A stretch of 64,000 nt of DNA from Halomonas sp. CH40 (GCA_041875495.1 CP112982.1:2542001-2606000), one strand, 5' to 3'. Counted from the stretch's first letter, positions 1-8,224 are shown. Notes: a model not told the origin generated them from the sequence alone. Program-made: numbers and translations.

Positions 1-976
1 GATCCGCCAGGCGATGATTATCTTCCTCGCGAATCTGTCCGTAGCTTGAGTTCTTGTGGAAGGTCGGGCCAAAGCGCTCCAGCACTTCGTCAACATCACC
101 CGCATAGCGGGGATCCTGAGGACGTTCCTGCTGCGTCATGTAATAGGCCACATCCCAGGCGTCCTGATCAGACAGCGATAGCGGCTGCCCCAGCGGCATG
201 TTGTTCTTGATAAAGCCAGCCGCTGTGTGGGTACGTACGATGCCAGCCCCCCAGTTATTGGAGCCATCTCCCCACGGGGCTGGAAAGACGTACTTGCCGT
301 CTTCATAGTGCCCTGAGCCATCTTCCTGATGACAGATAACGCACTGGTCCTGATAAACCGCTTTACCGTTGGCATAGCTGAGTTCTTCCGGTCGATCAGG
401 TGCCGGGAAACCACGCCCGTAGATGGGCTGATCAGGATACATGGGCGCACCGGTCGCCAGCCACTGATGGTAGGCAGATAGCGCCAGCATGTCATCACTG
501 CCGTATTCCGGCGGCGTACCGTTCATCGAGTAGGCGAAGCAGCCGGCAATGCGCTCCTCAAGGTTGTTGACGTGCTGATTCTTGCCACGAAAATCCGGCA
601 GGGTGACCGCAGCAGGCCAGATCGGTGCGCTGAACGGCTGGCGGCCTTCACCCAGGTGGCAGCTGGAACAGTTCATGTCGTTAAAGACATTTTTACCGCG
701 CAGCTGTTGGGTGTCGGTAAACAGCTCATACCCGCGGCGAATGACTTTCTTGAGCTCAGGATGAATATCCGCTTCTTCCAGGTCTGCCATGGTAGGCGGC
801 ACATGCACCAACTCGTTTTCCTTGGGCGCCGGGTAGCCCAGCTCCACCAGCGTCTGATAAGGCGCCTCAGCTTCCTGTTGCTCACTGTCATCAGCGGCTT
901 GTGCCATCATGCCGGTTGCCAAGGCAACAGATACCCCGGATACGGCCAGCGCCAGGCTTTTCTTGGATATATTCAT
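1..976 (-). CDS. tsdA: Diheme c-type cytochrome, thiosulfate dehydrogenase TsdA-like (3' end cut by window edge)
   Basis: Periplasmic diheme cytochrome of the TsdA family, which oxidises two thiosulfates to tetrathionate. The ATG at 976 is followed by a Sec signal peptide (SLALAVSGVSVALATG). Heme motif 1 is CSSCH at residues 103-107 and heme motif 2 is CVICH near 212-216. Between them, near residue 146, is the Cys of RIAGCFAYSMNG. In TsdA an equivalently placed Cys is the unusual axial ligand of heme 1, which is the main reason for preferring TsdA over a generic cytochrome. The RBS (GGGGGAG) lies inside the last codons of the upstream cytochrome gene, so the two are one transcriptional unit. 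At least 325 residues are present and the reading frame runs off position 1. Family assignment is fairly sure; activity is inferred. Confidence 0.82.
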   Translation of the reverse strand, partial: MNISKKSLALAVSGVSVALATGMMAQAADDSEQQEAEAPYQTLVELGYPAPKENELVHVPPTMADLEEADIHPELKKVIRRGYELFTDTQQLRGKNVFNDMNCSSCHLGEGRQPFSAPIWPAAVTLPDFRGKNQHVNNLEERIAGCFAYSMNGTPPEYGSDDMLALSAYHQWLATGAPMYPDQPIYGRGFPAPDRPEELSYANGKAVYQDQCVICHQEDGSGHYEDGKYVFPAPWGDGSNNWGAGIVRTHTAAGFIKNNMPLGQPLSLSDQDAWDVAYYMTQQERPQDPRYAGDVDEVLERFGPTFHKNSSYGQIREEDNHRLAD

Positions 977-982
977 TTTTTA

Positions 983-1645
983 TTACTCCCCCTCTTCTAC
1001 GTCTGGCGCCTGGCTGGCATACCAGGCCGATACGGCGGCGATGTCATCATCGCTCATACGCTTGGCAATCGCCCCCATCAGATTCTGAGGGTCATTGGAG
1101 CGCTCGCCGTCTTTCCAGGCATGCAGTTGGGCGCTGATATAACCGGCATGCTGACTGGCAACCCCTGGAAAATCACTGCCTACCCCAGTGCCCCCCGGGC
1201 CATGGCAGCTGGCACAGGAAACAATGTAATCATCCCAGTCGCCGCGGTTAGCCAGTTGCTCTCCGCGTGCCAGGATGGCATCGCTGGCTTCTTCGCCCCC
1301 TGACGCCGGCGTTATCTCCATCTGGCTGTAATAAGCTGCCACATCGGCAATCTGCTGATCGTCCAGCATGTTGGCGAAAGGCATCATGCTAGCGTTCTGG
1401 CGGCGGCCCGACTTGAAATCATGCAGCTGCTTTTCAATGTAACCAGCATCCTGGCCTGCCAAACGCGGCCAGGATTCCCCTCCGGGTACATTCATCCCGC
1501 TACCGTTGGCCTGATGGCAGGCAGTGCAAGTCGCCGCTGCTGCCTGACCACGCTGTGGGTCGCCAGGTTCCAGTGCCAGTGTGCTGCCTGCACTCAAACC
1601 AGCGCCGAGTAGCAGGCCTAGCCCGCCTAATATCCTCTTGCTCAT
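983..1645 (-). CDS. tsdB: Diheme cytochrome c4-type protein, TsdB-like electron acceptor
   Basis: About 220 residues, starting at the ATG at 1645 behind GGGGAAA; a longer open frame upstream lacks a signal-like start. The N-terminus (KRILGGLGLLLGAGLSAG) is a signal peptide. Two cytochrome c domains follow, with CTACH near residue 38 and CASCH near residue 143, each with a downstream Met-containing segment (MMPFANML; NLMGAIAKRM) suited to His/Met ligation. This duplicated-fold architecture is cytochrome c4. Its stop is 6 nt before the tsdA ATG, the order seen in organisms with a TsdB-TsdA pair, where TsdB takes electrons from TsdA and passes them to the terminal oxidase. Without that context it would be called simply cytochrome c4. 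Confidence 0.8.
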   Translation of the reverse strand: MSKRILGGLGLLLGAGLSAGSTLALEPGDPQRGQAAAATCTACHQANGSGMNVPGGESWPRLAGQDAGYIEKQLHDFKSGRRQNASMMPFANMLDDQQIADVAAYYSQMEITPASGGEEASDAILARGEQLANRGDWDDYIVSCASCHGPGGTGVGSDFPGVASQHAGYISAQLHAWKDGERSNDPQNLMGAIAKRMSDDDIAAVSAWYASQAPDVEEGE

Positions 1646-1747
1646 CACGGTTTCCCCTGTGGTGTTATGATTATGAACCCCTTGAAATTCCCTACCTGCC
1701 TTATGAACATAGCCCATAGCAGCGCATCAAGGAGTGAACTGTGCCTT

Positions 1748-3079
1748 TCACTCGCGGGCAGCGAGCAAAGACGCAGGCACAACAAATTCGGCAACCAGAC
1801 CGCCGCCCTGGTCATTGTGAAACGCCAGACGACCGCCAAAACGCTCGGCAATGGCCGCCACTATCGCCAGGCCAAGGCCGCTACCCTGCTCCTTGCTGGC
1901 ACGCCAGAAACGCTGGGGCAGTTGCTCCAACGTTTGCTCAGAGACACCTTCGCCCCTGTCTCTTACCCGAAAAGCCACGGCCTTTTCTCCCTCAAGCCAG
2001 CGGGCATCCACATCAATCGGTTGGTCTTTCGGGCCATGGCATAGGGCGTTATCCAGCAGATTACGCAGGGCGGTGATGGCAAGCTCCCTGGGCATTGCCA
2101 GCACCGCCCCAGGCCACTGGCCGAGCACCACAAAACGAGTGGCATCCGGCGCCCGAGAATCCGCCATGGCGCAAGTTGCCACATCGGCCACATGGCTTTC
2201 CTCGCCATCATCAAAGCGTAGCCGACCTTCTACCCGTGCCAGCATCAATAGCTGATCCAGCGTTCGGCTTAACCGCACAACGCCCTGCTCGGCATGGGCC
2301 AGCGACGCTGCTGCCGCCTCCCCGTCTACCCGCCGCGCGACCTGAAGGTGCGTCTTGATCGCCGTCAGCGGTGTGCGCAACTCATGGGCAGCGTCGTTAG
2401 TAAAACGCTGCTCACGAATAATCGTCTGCTGCACTCGGGCCAGTAGCCCGTTCAAGGTTTCAATCAGTGGCTGGATTTCAGCGGGCACGCCATAGGTAGA
2501 AATCGGCGCCAGCGCATCCGGATGGCGGTTTGCCAGCGATTCGCGCAGGCGCGTCAAAGGAGCAAGGCCGCGCCAAACCACCAGCCACAGCGCCAGAAGG
2601 CTGCCCACCAGGGCCACCACAAAGGGCACGACGGCAACGCGCATGACATCACTCAGCAGCATGTCGCGCTCGTCCATACGGTCGGCGGTGGTAATCGTCA
2701 GCCCGCCCCTTTCATAGGTGAACACTCGCCAGGTCATGTCGCCTTCCTCGCGGTAGGCATGGCCACGCTCACCTGGGGTCAGAATGTCTTCCATATCGGT
2801 ATGAGTGCGTGCCATGATTTCTCCACGCGGGGAATGCACCTGACAGGCCAGCCCTTCAATCGGTGGAATCGACAGCGCCCGTTGATCCGCCTGTTCCCAT
2901 ACTTCAGGCGGGAGTTGCAGCATCAGCCCGGCCACCATCCGTGCCGACTGGGCCAGACGCTGATCAAGGGTTTCTACCACCTTTTCTTCCAGATCCCACA
3001 TCAGCCAGGCCGCCGCGCTACCCCACAGCAGCAGCAGAGTCGCCCCAAGGGTCAACAGTAGACGGACGCGCAGGCTCAA
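1748..3079 (-). CDS. Sensor histidine kinase, QseC/PmrB-like
   Basis: Inner-membrane sensor kinase of 443 residues. TM1 lies at about residues 7-27 and a periplasmic sensor loop of roughly 120 residues follows. TM2 (VAVVPFVVALVGSLLALWLVVW) precedes a HAMP-like linker. The HisKA box HELRTPLTAIKTHLQ puts the phosphoacceptor at His232. The HATPase_c region has the N box (NLLDNALCHG), G1 (RDRGEGVS) and G2 (GSGLGLAIVAAIAERFGG). The start overlaps the stop of the response-regulator gene by 4 nt, so the pair is translationally coupled. The ligand is unknown. The position between tsdBA and the YeeE/persulfide genes suggests, but does not prove, a role in sulfur or redox sensing. Confidence 0.9.
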   Translation of the reverse strand: MSLRVRLLLTLGATLLLLWGSAAAWLMWDLEEKVVETLDQRLAQSARMVAGLMLQLPPEVWEQADQRALSIPPIEGLACQVHSPRGEIMARTHTDMEDILTPGERGHAYREEGDMTWRVFTYERGGLTITTADRMDERDMLLSDVMRVAVVPFVVALVGSLLALWLVVWRGLAPLTRLRESLANRHPDALAPISTYGVPAEIQPLIETLNGLLARVQQTIIREQRFTNDAAHELRTPLTAIKTHLQVARRVDGEAAAASLAHAEQGVVRLSRTLDQLLMLARVEGRLRFDDGEESHVADVATCAMADSRAPDATRFVVLGQWPGAVLAMPRELAITALRNLLDNALCHGPKDQPIDVDARWLEGEKAVAFRVRDRGEGVSEQTLEQLPQRFWRASKEQGSGLGLAIVAAIAERFGGRLAFHNDQGGGLVAEFVVPASLLAARE

Positions 3080-3759
3080 GGGGTATCTCCAGGAACAACA
3101 GATGCCTTGCCCAGGCGGTAGCCGAGGCCACGCACGGTTTCAATCACACCGGCGCCTAACTTGCGGCGTAAATGATGGATGTGAACATTCAGCGCATTGC
3201 TTTCCACATCGTCATTCATGCCATAAAGGCTGTCTTTCAGCTGATCGGCGGTGAGGACACTGCGGGGCGCATGGAGGAAGGCTTCGAGCAAAACCAGCTC
3301 ACGACGGGACAGGGTGACGGGTTCTCCGTTGAGCATTACCTCGCGGGCCACCGGGTCCACTGCCAGCGCGCCGTGCTGGATGATACCGCTACTGCGCCCT
3401 GACGCCCGTCGAAGCAAGGCATGTAAACGTGCCACCAGCTCATCAAGATCAAACGGCTTGACCAGGTAATCATCAGCCCCGCTGTGCAACCCGTCGACCC
3501 GATCACGCACAGCATCCCTTGCGGTCAGCACCAGTACCGGGATCTGCACGCCCTTGCTGCGCCACTCTTCCAGCAGCTGCAGGCCGTCACCGTCAGGCAT
3601 TCCGCGATCAAGCACCACTACATCGGTGGTCACCGTGGCCAGTGCCTGGCGCGCTGCCTGCAGGGTTACCACATGGTCGACCACAAAATCATAGGTCATC
3701 AGGCCAGCGCGGATGCCAGCGGCCACCAGAGCATCATCTTCAACCAGCAAAACATGCAT
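3076..3759 (-). CDS. OmpR/PhoB-family response regulator, QseB-like
   Basis: Cytoplasmic DNA-binding response regulator of 227 residues, the usual OmpR-family length. The receiver domain covers residues 1-115. It has the acidic pair ED near residues 7-9, phosphoacceptor Asp51 in VVVLDRGMPDG, the conserved Thr in VLVLTARD and Lys in YLVKPFDLDEL. A C-terminal winged helix follows (LSRRELVLLEAFLHAPRSVLT, then the recognition region ESNALNVHIHHLRRKLG). It is first in a two-gene operon with the kinase, overlapping it by 4 nt. The start at 3759 has an AAGGATC-type RBS upstream. Target genes are not determinable here; tsdBA and the YeeE operon are the nearest candidates. Confidence 0.92.
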   Translation of the reverse strand: MHVLLVEDDALVAAGIRAGLMTYDFVVDHVVTLQAARQALATVTTDVVVLDRGMPDGDGLQLLEEWRSKGVQIPVLVLTARDAVRDRVDGLHSGADDYLVKPFDLDELVARLHALLRRASGRSSGIIQHGALAVDPVAREVMLNGEPVTLSRRELVLLEAFLHAPRSVLTADQLKDSLYGMNDDVESNALNVHIHHLRRKLGAGVIETVRGLGYRLGKASVVPGDTP

Positions 3760-3842
3760 AACGGATCCTTTCTGTTAGCTTCAAGCATGACAAGGCGGCA
3801 TTAACCAAACGTTAAGTCTTGGCCCATCATTTGCCTCACAAC

Positions 3843-3877
3843 AAAAAAAGCCCCTGCTAACAAGGGTCAGCAGGGGC
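3843..3877 (-). terminator. Rho-independent terminator of the YeeE/YedE operon
   Basis: The 9-bp arms GCCCCTGCT (3850-3858) and AGCAGGGGC (3869-3877) enclose a 10-nt loop. On the minus strand the hairpin is followed by seven Ts (plus-strand A run 3843-3849). It lies downstream of the minus-strand YeeE/YedE genes and upstream of the response-regulator gene, so it separates the two transcription units. Confidence 0.9.
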
Positions 3878-3953
3878 ATGATTACGACTAAAGAACCAAT
3901 TATCGGCGGCGCAAAAGGCTATTTTGCAGCCCGCGCAATCCTCGGCATAGGCC

Positions 3954-4361
3954 TTAACGGCTTAAACGCTGTGCAGCAAACCAGCCCACCACCATGGTCA
4001 CTAGCATCGCCGCCAGAGGCAAGGAAATGCCGCCAATCGAGGCAATCGCAGGACCAGGACAATACCCGGATAACCCCCAACCAATCCCAAACAGGGCGGC
4101 GCCTCCCAGCAGTTTGCTATCCAGATCCTGTCTGGTTGGCAACTGGAAACGCTCACCCAACAGAGGAGCATTCTGCTTGAACACCAGACGATACCCCACA
4201 AAGCTGGTCACCACGGCCCCGCCGAGAACAAACATCAGAGTGGGATCCCAGGCACCGGCAATATCCAGAAACCCCAGCACCCGGGCCGGGTCGGTCATTC
4301 CAGATATCGCCAGGCCTAAACCAAACAGCAACCCGGCCACATAGCCCATCACCATCCTCAT
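3954..4361 (-). CDS. YeeE/YedE (DUF395) family membrane protein, second half
   Basis: Small inner-membrane protein of about 135 residues with four hydrophobic segments (VMGYVAGLLFGLGLAISG; LMFVLGGAVVTSFVGYRLVF; LLGGAALFGIGWGLSGY; LAAMLVTMVVGWFAA). The motif GWGLSGYCPGPAIA carries the conserved Cys of the second YeeE/YedE repeat. The family includes the thiosulfate transporter TsuA, where such Cys residues relay the substrate. Here the two repeats are separate genes, as in the half-size pairs often found next to persulfide dioxygenases. The start at 4361 overlaps the upstream partner's stop by 4 nt; the longer open frame back to 4490 is only overlap. Substrate (thiosulfate or another sulfur species) is inferred. 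Confidence 0.85.
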   Translation of the reverse strand: MRMVMGYVAGLLFGLGLAISGMTDPARVLGFLDIAGAWDPTLMFVLGGAVVTSFVGYRLVFKQNAPLLGERFQLPTRQDLDSKLLGGAALFGIGWGLSGYCPGPAIASIGGISLPLAAMLVTMVVGWFAAQRLSR

Positions 4362-4819
4362 GCGCCACCTCCAATCACATGGCGAACCACGTAAACCGTA
4401 ATGATGGCCGTGACCAGGAAGGTCACGGTGGCTGCCAGTGAACGCACGGACAGGCGCGCCAGGCCACACACACCGTGACCGCTGGTACAACCACTGCCAA
4501 GGCCTGTCCCTACACCCACCAGGAAACCGGCAACCAGCATCAACAAGACACCCCCGGCCGGTTCGCCGATGACCATTCCCGGGGCATTGGCCACGTTACC
4601 CAGACCACCACCCAACGCCATCACCAACAGTGGCCCACTAATCAGGCCCAACAGGAAGGTGATACGCCAGGCGCTGTCGCCTTTCGGCCGCTGGGTAATC
4701 AGGTTACCCACGATGCCACTAATGCCCGCGATACGCCCCATGGTGCCCATCAGCCAGACGGCTGACAGCCCAATCAGAATACCGCCGACCAGCCCTTGCA
4801 GGGTTGCCGTCCAGTCCAC
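4358..4819 (-). CDS. YeeE/YedE (DUF395) family membrane protein, first half
   Basis: 153-residue inner-membrane protein that forms the first repeat of a two-subunit YeeE/YedE transporter. The signature GSGCTSGHGVCG (about residues 108-119) has two conserved Cys residues. Five hydrophobic stretches are visible, including LVGGILIGLSAVWLMGTMG and VLLMLVAGFLVGVGTGLG. It is followed by the second half with an ATGA overlap and preceded by the DUF2892 gene on the same strand with a 38-nt gap. The cluster with a persulfide dioxygenase and SulP protein points to import or export of a reduced sulfur compound. The family call is secure; the substrate is inferred. Confidence 0.87.
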   Translation of the reverse strand: MDWTATLQGLVGGILIGLSAVWLMGTMGRIAGISGIVGNLITQRPKGDSAWRITFLLGLISGPLLVMALGGGLGNVANAPGMVIGEPAGGVLLMLVAGFLVGVGTGLGSGCTSGHGVCGLARLSVRSLAATVTFLVTAIITVYVVRHVIGGGA

Positions 4820-4857
4820 TCTGTTCTCCTTGACTTAAATGCGTTTTGCTAAGCGGC

Positions 4858-5046
4858 TTACTTGGTTTTACAGGTGTTGATACCCAGCAAGGAATACGCC
4901 GGGCAGGTGTTCAATAAACCGGTTGCCAAGGGCACCACACCAATCCAGCCCCAGACACCGATCGTGCCGGTCAGGGCGAGAACGATCAGCAAAGCGCCAA
5001 TAGCGATACGTGCAATCTTATCAATACCACCAACGTTAGTTTTCAT
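4858..5046 (-). CDS. DUF2892 (YgaP-type transmembrane) small membrane protein
   Basis: 62 residues, beginning MKTNVGGIDKIARIAIG and ending LLGINTCKTK, with two hydrophobic helices (LLIVLALTGTIGVWGWIG; VVPLATGLLNTCPAYSLLG). The N-terminal NVGGIDKIARIAIGA and the NTCPAYSLLGINT motif are typical of the DUF2892 inner-membrane domain. In YgaP this domain is fused to a rhodanese; here it stands alone. The RBS is AAGGAGTT just upstream. It precedes the YeeE/YedE pair and probably shares their transcript. Its role in sulfur trafficking is inferred from neighbours; no catalytic Cys of rhodanese type is present. Confidence 0.85.
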   Translation of the reverse strand: MKTNVGGIDKIARIAIGALLIVLALTGTIGVWGWIGVVPLATGLLNTCPAYSLLGINTCKTK

Positions 5047-5066
5047 AGTTAACTCCTTGATTTTAT

Positions 5067-5082
5067 GACGTTATAAAACGTC
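5067..5082. promoter_or_regulatory. Perfect palindrome upstream of the DUF2892-YeeE operon
   Basis: GACGTTATAAAACGTC is an inverted repeat with 6-bp arms (GACGTT/AACGTC) and a 4-bp AT-rich centre, about 20 bp upstream of the DUF2892 ATG. Its placement between the SulP stop and the operon start suits an operator near a promoter. No regulator can be assigned. Confidence 0.4.
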
Positions 5083-5121
5083 GACTTGATATCACTCCGG
5101 GTAGCCAGTACACCCTGGCCC

Positions 5122-6969
5122 CTAAAGCGAGCGTGTGTGTACCGGTTCTGCTGTCACGCCCTTCACCGTCAATCCCGGAGATTTGGGCGGATTACTTTCA
5201 AAAGAAAGCGGCAAAGATGTCGCCTGCGGGCAGATTGCCTGTTCAGGGTAAAGTGCATTTGAGGGCTGAGTGAGGGCTACCCAGGCGCTGTAGGTGCTTA
5301 AAAATACAAAGCCAGTCAATTCCTTACAGAAAGCCGTCGTCTGCAGACGATCCATCACCGGCCCCTTGACCTCCGCCAGATGCAGAGATACACCCGCATC
5401 CTGCAAACGATGGTTGATGGTCTCAAGGCTTTCCAGTGCCGAGGCATCAATCACATTGACCGCCTGACAGGCCAGCACCACGTGCTTGACGTCAGGCTGG
5501 CGGGTGACCACTTCCATCACGGTATCTTCAAGATAGCGCGCATTGGCGAAATAGAGGCTTTCATCGACGCGCAGAATACATAGAAAAGGCACGGTCTCGA
5601 CGCTATGGCGCTCCACGTTCCGGAAATGCTCGCTGCCCGGCACCCGGCCAATCACCGCACTATGCGGGCGGCTGGTACGATAAAGGTGTAGCGCCAGCGA
5701 TAACCCGACACCAGCAAGAATGCCGCTTTCCACCCCGTTACCCAGAGTTACGACGATAGTGGCGAACATGGCCGCAAAATCGCTGCGCGAATAGCGCCAG
5801 GTACGCACAATAATGGGCAGATCCACCAGGCTGAGCACGGCAATGATGATGGTCGCGGCCAGGGTTGCTACCGGCAGGTAGGCAATCAGAGGTGTGAGCA
5901 GCACCGCCGCCACGCCAATCCCGACGGCCGTGAAAGCCCCGGCTGCAGGCGTCTGGGCGCCCGCATCAAAATTCACCACCGAACGGGAAAAGCCGCCGGT
6001 CACCGGCATGCCTCCGGAAAACGCTGCTGCCAGGTTAGCGCTACCCAGGCCGATCAACTCCTGGTTGGGGTCGATACGCTGGCGGCGCTTGGCGGCCAGC
6101 GTCTGGCCCACCGATACTGACTCAACAAAGCCGACAATGCTGATCAAAAGCGCCGCCATCAGCAACTCCTGCCACAGGCCAACTTCAAACCCCGGCAGGC
6201 TGATCGGTGGCAAGCCAGCCGGAATCGAGCCGACAACCGCCACTCCCTGCTGATCCAACTGAAAGCCCCAGGTCACTAGCGTAGTGACAGCAACCGCAAC
6301 AATTGGCGCCGCCTTGGTCAGCAGGTCTGCCACCATGGCAGGCGCGCCGAAATTGAGTAAAATCCCCTTCAACCAGCGCCGGGTGGAGTACAGGAAAACC
6401 AGGGTGCCTAAGCCAATCAGAAACGTCGCCAGATGAATATTGCCAACTTCGCGACCCAGCCCGATCAATAGTTCAATCATGTTATGGCCGCTTGCCTCAA
6501 CGCCCAACAGGTGACGCAACTGGCCAGCGGCAATGATCAGACCCGAGGCAGTAATAAAACCGGAAATGACCGGATGGCTCAGAAAATTGGCTAGAAACCC
6601 CAGACGTGCCAACCCCATCAGAGTCAGGATCAAGCCGGACAGCAATGCCAGCACCAGGGCAGCGCCCACGTACTCAGCGCTCCCCGGCGTGGCAATATTG
6701 CCTAGGGCAGCCGCCGTCATCAGTGAGACCACGGCAACCGGGCCCACCGCCAGCGTTCGGCTGGTACCAAAGACGGCATAGGCCACCAGTGGCAGCACAC
6801 TGGCATACAGCCCGACTTCCGCAGGCAAGCCCGCCAACATGGCATAAGCCAACGACTGGGGGATCAGCATGATGGTAACGATCACCGCAGCCAACAAGTC
6901 GCGCGTCAGCGTGTCCCGCTTATAATGCGGTAGCCATTGCAGGATGGGTAGATAGCGTTTCACGTTCAC
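5122..6969 (-). CDS. SulP/SLC26-family anion permease with STAS domain
   Basis: 615-residue inner-membrane transporter of the SulP family (sulfate, bicarbonate and related anions). The N-terminus carries the family signature region (LPILQWLPHYKRDTLTRDLL, then the PQSLAYAMLAGLP motif near residues 37-50). About 12 hydrophobic helices follow up to residue ~430. The C-terminal STAS domain (about 450-560) contains HVVLACQAVNVIDASALESLE, including the conserved D-A-S/T loop. A roughly 50-residue hydrophilic tail is unusual and unrecognised. It lies between the persulfide dioxygenase and the DUF2892/YeeE genes. Given those neighbours it may export sulfate or sulfite from sulfur oxidation or import sulfate; the sequence does not decide which. 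Confidence 0.9.
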   Translation of the reverse strand: MNVKRYLPILQWLPHYKRDTLTRDLLAAVIVTIMLIPQSLAYAMLAGLPAEVGLYASVLPLVAYAVFGTSRTLAVGPVAVVSLMTAAALGNIATPGSAEYVGAALVLALLSGLILTLMGLARLGFLANFLSHPVISGFITASGLIIAAGQLRHLLGVEASGHNMIELLIGLGREVGNIHLATFLIGLGTLVFLYSTRRWLKGILLNFGAPAMVADLLTKAAPIVAVAVTTLVTWGFQLDQQGVAVVGSIPAGLPPISLPGFEVGLWQELLMAALLISIVGFVESVSVGQTLAAKRRQRIDPNQELIGLGSANLAAAFSGGMPVTGGFSRSVVNFDAGAQTPAAGAFTAVGIGVAAVLLTPLIAYLPVATLAATIIIAVLSLVDLPIIVRTWRYSRSDFAAMFATIVVTLGNGVESGILAGVGLSLALHLYRTSRPHSAVIGRVPGSEHFRNVERHSVETVPFLCILRVDESLYFANARYLEDTVMEVVTRQPDVKHVVLACQAVNVIDASALESLETINHRLQDAGVSLHLAEVKGPVMDRLQTTAFCKELTGFVFLSTYSAWVALTQPSNALYPEQAICPQATSLPLSFESNPPKSPGLTVKGVTAEPVHTRSL

Positions 6970-7083
6970 TCTATCTCCTTATCAGGGCTTGAGAAACCAA
7001 CACATAAAACGCTCAACCGCGTTACCTTTTGATAAAAACCTATGATAAAAACCTATGGCGAAAGCCTGTTATCTGGTTAACGC

Positions 7084-7950
7084 TTAAAACTTGTTGATAG
7101 GAACTTTCAGATACACTTGGCCGTTATCCTCGGCCGGCGGCATATCGCCTCCGCGCATGTTGACCTGGACTGAAGGGATAATCAGCTTGGGCATGGCCAG
7201 GGTGGCATCACGCTCGGTGCGCATACGCACAAACTCTTCCTCGCTCACCCCGTCGTGTACATGAATATTGGCAGCGCGCTGTTCGGCAACCGTGGTTTCA
7301 TGCTGATACACATCACGCTGCGGTGCCTTATAGTCGTGGCACATAAACAAGCGGGTGTCAGACGGCAGAGCCAGGACTTTCTGAATGGACTGATAAAGCG
7401 CTCGCGCGTCCCCACCGGGGAAATCACAGCGTGCGGTGCCAAAATCCGGCATGAAGAGGGTATCGCCGACAAAGGCAGCATCACCGATCACATAGGTCAG
7501 ACAGGCCGGAGTATGCCCAGGCGTGTGCAGCACGCGGCCCTCAAGCCCACCAATGGTGAAGGTATCGCCGTCCTTGAACAGCGCATCAAACTGGCTGCCA
7601 TCCCGGGCGAACTCGGTGCCCGCATTAAATGCCTTGCCAAACACGTCCTGAACAATGGTGATATTGGCACCAATCCCGGTCTTGCCACCCAGGCACTCAT
7701 GCAGGTACGGCGCCGCTGAAAGATGGTCGGCATGAACGTGGGTTTCCAGAATCCACTCAACGTCCAGGCCGTTCTCACGCACATAGGCGATGATCTCATC
7801 GGCTGAACGCACATCCGTACGGCCTGCGGCGTAGTCGAAATCCAGCACTGAATCCAGAATTGCACAGGCTTTACTGCCTGGGTCTTGAACCACATAGCTG
7901 AACGTATTGGTAGGCTCATCAAAAAAGTGCGTTACCAGCGGGGAAGTCAT
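7084..7950 (-). CDS. blh: Metallo-beta-lactamase-fold persulfide dioxygenase, Blh/ETHE1-like
   Basis: 288-residue cytoplasmic MBL-fold enzyme. The start at 7950 is chosen because GGAG sits 6 nt upstream; a longer frame to 7986 lacks an RBS. The metal-binding motif THVHADHLSAAPYL sits near residues 69-82. Further ligands are in HTPGHTPACLTY (about 140-151), GDTLFMPDFGTARCDFPGGDA (Asp) and CHDYKAP (His). Persulfide dioxygenases use one Fe(II) held by His-His-Asp to oxidise glutathione persulfide to sulfite and GSH. The ADHLSAAPYL variant is typical of Blh rather than glyoxalase II. It sits among sulfur genes. AT-rich inverted repeats upstream suggest repressor control; a BigR-type ArsR regulator is usual for this family but none is encoded in the window. 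Confidence 0.85.
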   Translation of the reverse strand: MTSPLVTHFFDEPTNTFSYVVQDPGSKACAILDSVLDFDYAAGRTDVRSADEIIAYVRENGLDVEWILETHVHADHLSAAPYLHECLGGKTGIGANITIVQDVFGKAFNAGTEFARDGSQFDALFKDGDTFTIGGLEGRVLHTPGHTPACLTYVIGDAAFVGDTLFMPDFGTARCDFPGGDARALYQSIQKVLALPSDTRLFMCHDYKAPQRDVYQHETTVAEQRAANIHVHDGVSEEEFVRMRTERDATLAMPKLIIPSVQVNMRGGDMPPAEDNGQVYLKVPINKF

Positions 7951-8007
7951 TGGCGTCTCCATAAGAAACCGAACCCTGGGTGTCATGCCACCAAGAAAGT
8001 AAACATT

Positions 8008-8045
8008 GTCTTTAAGGGCTGTTCGTAAAAACCGTTCTTAAAGAC
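8008..8045. promoter_or_regulatory. Inverted repeat in the blh 5' region
   Basis: GTCTTTAAG (8008-8016) and CTTAAAGAC (8037-8045) are perfect 9-bp inverted arms separated by 20 bp, 58-95 bp upstream of the blh start. A third degenerate half-site (CCTTAAAAACC) follows. This could be a dimeric operator or a leader hairpin. Confidence 0.4.
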
Positions 8046-8101
8046 CATCGACCTTAAAAACCATTAGTATGCTGACAGGATAACGCAAAATACGTTATAT
8101 A

Positions 8102-8124
8102 TTTATATTTTTTTGAAATATAAA
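8102..8124. promoter_or_regulatory. AT-rich palindrome upstream of blh
   Basis: TTTATATTT (8102-8110) and AAATATAAA (8116-8124) form perfect 9-bp arms around a 5-bp spacer. AT-rich palindromes of this kind are bound by BigR/SqrR-type ArsR persulfide sensors upstream of blh operons. The match to that regulator is inferred from gene context only. Confidence 0.4.
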
Positions 8125-8224
8125 ACCCAATGATTAAAACATTGGTAACTGGGTGCGAGGTGAAGAGCGGAGAGTGCGACGTGAGGATAGCTACATTTGT
8201 TTACAAAAAAAGTGATACAAAGCC

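Noticed and set aside
1..976. Cytochrome as SoxA
   Set aside because: No soxX/YZ/B genes are near, and a Cys-ligand type segment between the two hemes plus the c4 partner fits TsdA better.
572..1303. 243-aa plus-strand open frame across the two cytochrome genes
   Set aside because: It lies antisense to tsdA/tsdB, which have heme motifs, signal peptides and RBSs; it has no domain features.
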